The notes beneath the pieces are model-generated. The model worked only from the letters and a program-made list of their open reading frames with translations, was not told the DNA's origin and did no database searches. Both the position numbers and the translations under genes were made by a program. DNA of 5,567 nucleotides, from assembly GCA_903868655.1 (NCBI GenBank), contig CAIPWG010000390.1:1-5567 (forward strand), read 5' to 3'. The stretch is from an uncultured Sphingomonadales bacterium. Lineage in GTDB: Bacteria > Pseudomonadota > Alphaproteobacteria > Sphingomonadales > Sphingomonadaceae. Shown here piece by piece: positions 4,909-5,567 of the stretch (its first letter is position 1; each line of letters starts with the position of its first letter).

Positions 4909-5567
4909 CCGCTGGCTTGTACCCGCCCCGCGACCGGGGCGGTGCGACTGGCTGACCCGGTTTGTCTATGCCCATCGCGGGCGGCATGACCGGGCGAAAG
5001 GCGTGATCGAAAACAGCCCGGCCGCGTTTGGGGCAGCCATTGCGGCAGGGCTTGGCATCGAATGCGATGTACAACGCAGCCGCGATGGTCAGGCGATCGT
5101 GTTCCATGATGAAACTCTGGACCGGCTGACCGCACAAAAAGGCATGGTGGCCGACCAAACGACCGCCAATTTGATTGGCATTGCACTGGCGGGCAGCGCA
5201 GACACGATCCCGACCCTGGCCATGCTGCTGGCCCAGGTGGCGGGGCGTGTCCCGCTGCTGATCGAGATCAAGACTGTCGAGGGCGGCCATGTTGCGCCGC
5301 TGTGCCTTGCGGTGCGCCGCGCGCTCGAAGGATATGCCGGGCCTGTCGCGGTAATGAGCTTTGATCCCCGGGTGGCGGCCTGGTTTCATCGCTATTCGCC
5401 GCATATCGTCCGGGGCCTGGTGATGAGCGAGGCGGGTTGGCGGACACTGGCGGCGAATGCCCGCCGGCATCTTGCGCTGTGGCGCGCCAGGCCCGATTTT
5501 CTGGCTTATGATATTGATGATCTGGCGGGCACGTTTGCGCAACGGCAGCGGCGGCGCGGGGTTCCGA
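4880..5567 (+). CDS. Glycerophosphodiester phosphodiesterase (3' end outside the window)
   Basis: The first 229 codons of a GDPD-family TIM-barrel enzyme, cut by the window edge. Catalytic motifs appear in order: AHRG (31-34, His32), ENS (44-46), the metal ligands Glu61 and Asp63 (IECDVQ), FHDETLDRLT (75-84, His76) and IEIK (128-131, Glu129, Lys131). It hydrolyses glycerophosphodiesters to glycerol 3-phosphate and an alcohol, recycling phospholipid head groups. The N-terminus MLYLLFVLFDRWLVP is hydrophobic but short and lacks a cleavage site, so the protein is probably cytosolic or loosely membrane-associated. ATG 4880 is chosen because GGTGGAA lies just before it and the family usually has about 20-30 residues before AHRG; this puts 29 bp of the gene inside the end of ridA. 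About 20-40 residues are probably missing at the 3' side. Confidence 0.92.
   Translation, partial: MLYLLFVLFDRWLVPAPRPGRCDWLTRFVYAHRGRHDRAKGVIENSPAAFGAAIAAGLGIECDVQRSRDGQAIVFHDETLDRLTAQKGMVADQTTANLIGIALAGSADTIPTLAMLLAQVAGRVPLLIEIKTVEGGHVAPLCLAVRRALEGYAGPVAVMSFDPRVAAWFHRYSPHIVRGLVMSEAGWRTLAANARRHLALWRARPDFLAYDIDDLAGTFAQRQRRRGVP
4923..4942 (+). promoter_or_regulatory. GC-rich hairpin just after the ridA stop
   Basis: CCGCCCC (4923-4929), a six-base loop GCGACC and GGGGCGG (4936-4942) form a perfect seven-pair all-GC stem. It begins 14 bases after the ridA TGA and lies inside codons 15-21 of the phosphodiesterase gene. No T-run follows, so it is not a classical terminator; it could slow ribosomes, protect an upstream mRNA end or weaken read-through. 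Confidence 0.4.

Noticed and set aside
4796..5542. Long minus-strand open frame of 248 codons
   Set aside because: It is antisense to RidA and the phosphodiesterase. Its translation is rich in Arg, Pro and His without motifs, as expected for a shadow frame.

Overview
The window looks like chromosomal DNA from a sphingolipid-making alphaproteobacterium, most likely of the Sphingomonadales (Sphingomonas/Novosphingobium type). The reasons are the moderately high GC content, a full-length bacterial serine palmitoyltransferase that aligns almost residue for residue with the Sphingomonas enzyme as I remember it, a dedicated acyl carrier protein just upstream of it, and a DivK-like single-domain response regulator. 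Nothing suggests mobile DNA, CRISPR, tRNA or rRNA. Coding density is very high and the genes form two tight operons plus two single genes.

Layout from left to right. Bases 1-45 may hold the last codons of an upstream plus-strand gene. At 108-752 (+) is a YqaA/VTT-type membrane protein. It converges with a minus-strand operon, and the two stop codons abut inside a TGATCA. That operon, read from right to left, is acyl carrier protein (2994-2755), serine palmitoyltransferase (2743-1526) and an exported SGNH/GDSL hydrolase (1526-753, sharing one base with the previous stop). A TTGACA-type promoter lies upstream at about 3042-3070. Next, at 3513-3124 (-), is a DivK-like receiver protein. Divergent from it, 68 bp away, starts a four-gene plus-strand operon: a DUF3572-type small protein (3582-3818), a HAD-family phosphatase-like protein (3815-4444), a RidA/YjgF-family protein (4441-4908) and a glycerophosphodiester phosphodiesterase (from 4880, running off the right edge). 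The junctions overlap by 4, 4 and 29 bp.

Functionally, the minus-strand operon is the committed step of sphingolipid synthesis: the carrier protein presumably presents an acyl thioester that the PLP enzyme condenses with L-serine to give 3-ketosphinganine. The exported hydrolase translated with them is the least explained member and is a candidate for lipid or envelope processing. The plus-strand operon joins small housekeeping hydrolases (HAD, RidA, phosphodiesterase) whose shared purpose is not obvious. I do not see a clearly new system. The more interesting points are the SPT-coupled SGNH hydrolase, a nested palindrome over the -35 of the sphingolipid promoter, a strong GC hairpin just after the ridA stop, and the unresolved start of the DUF3572 gene.
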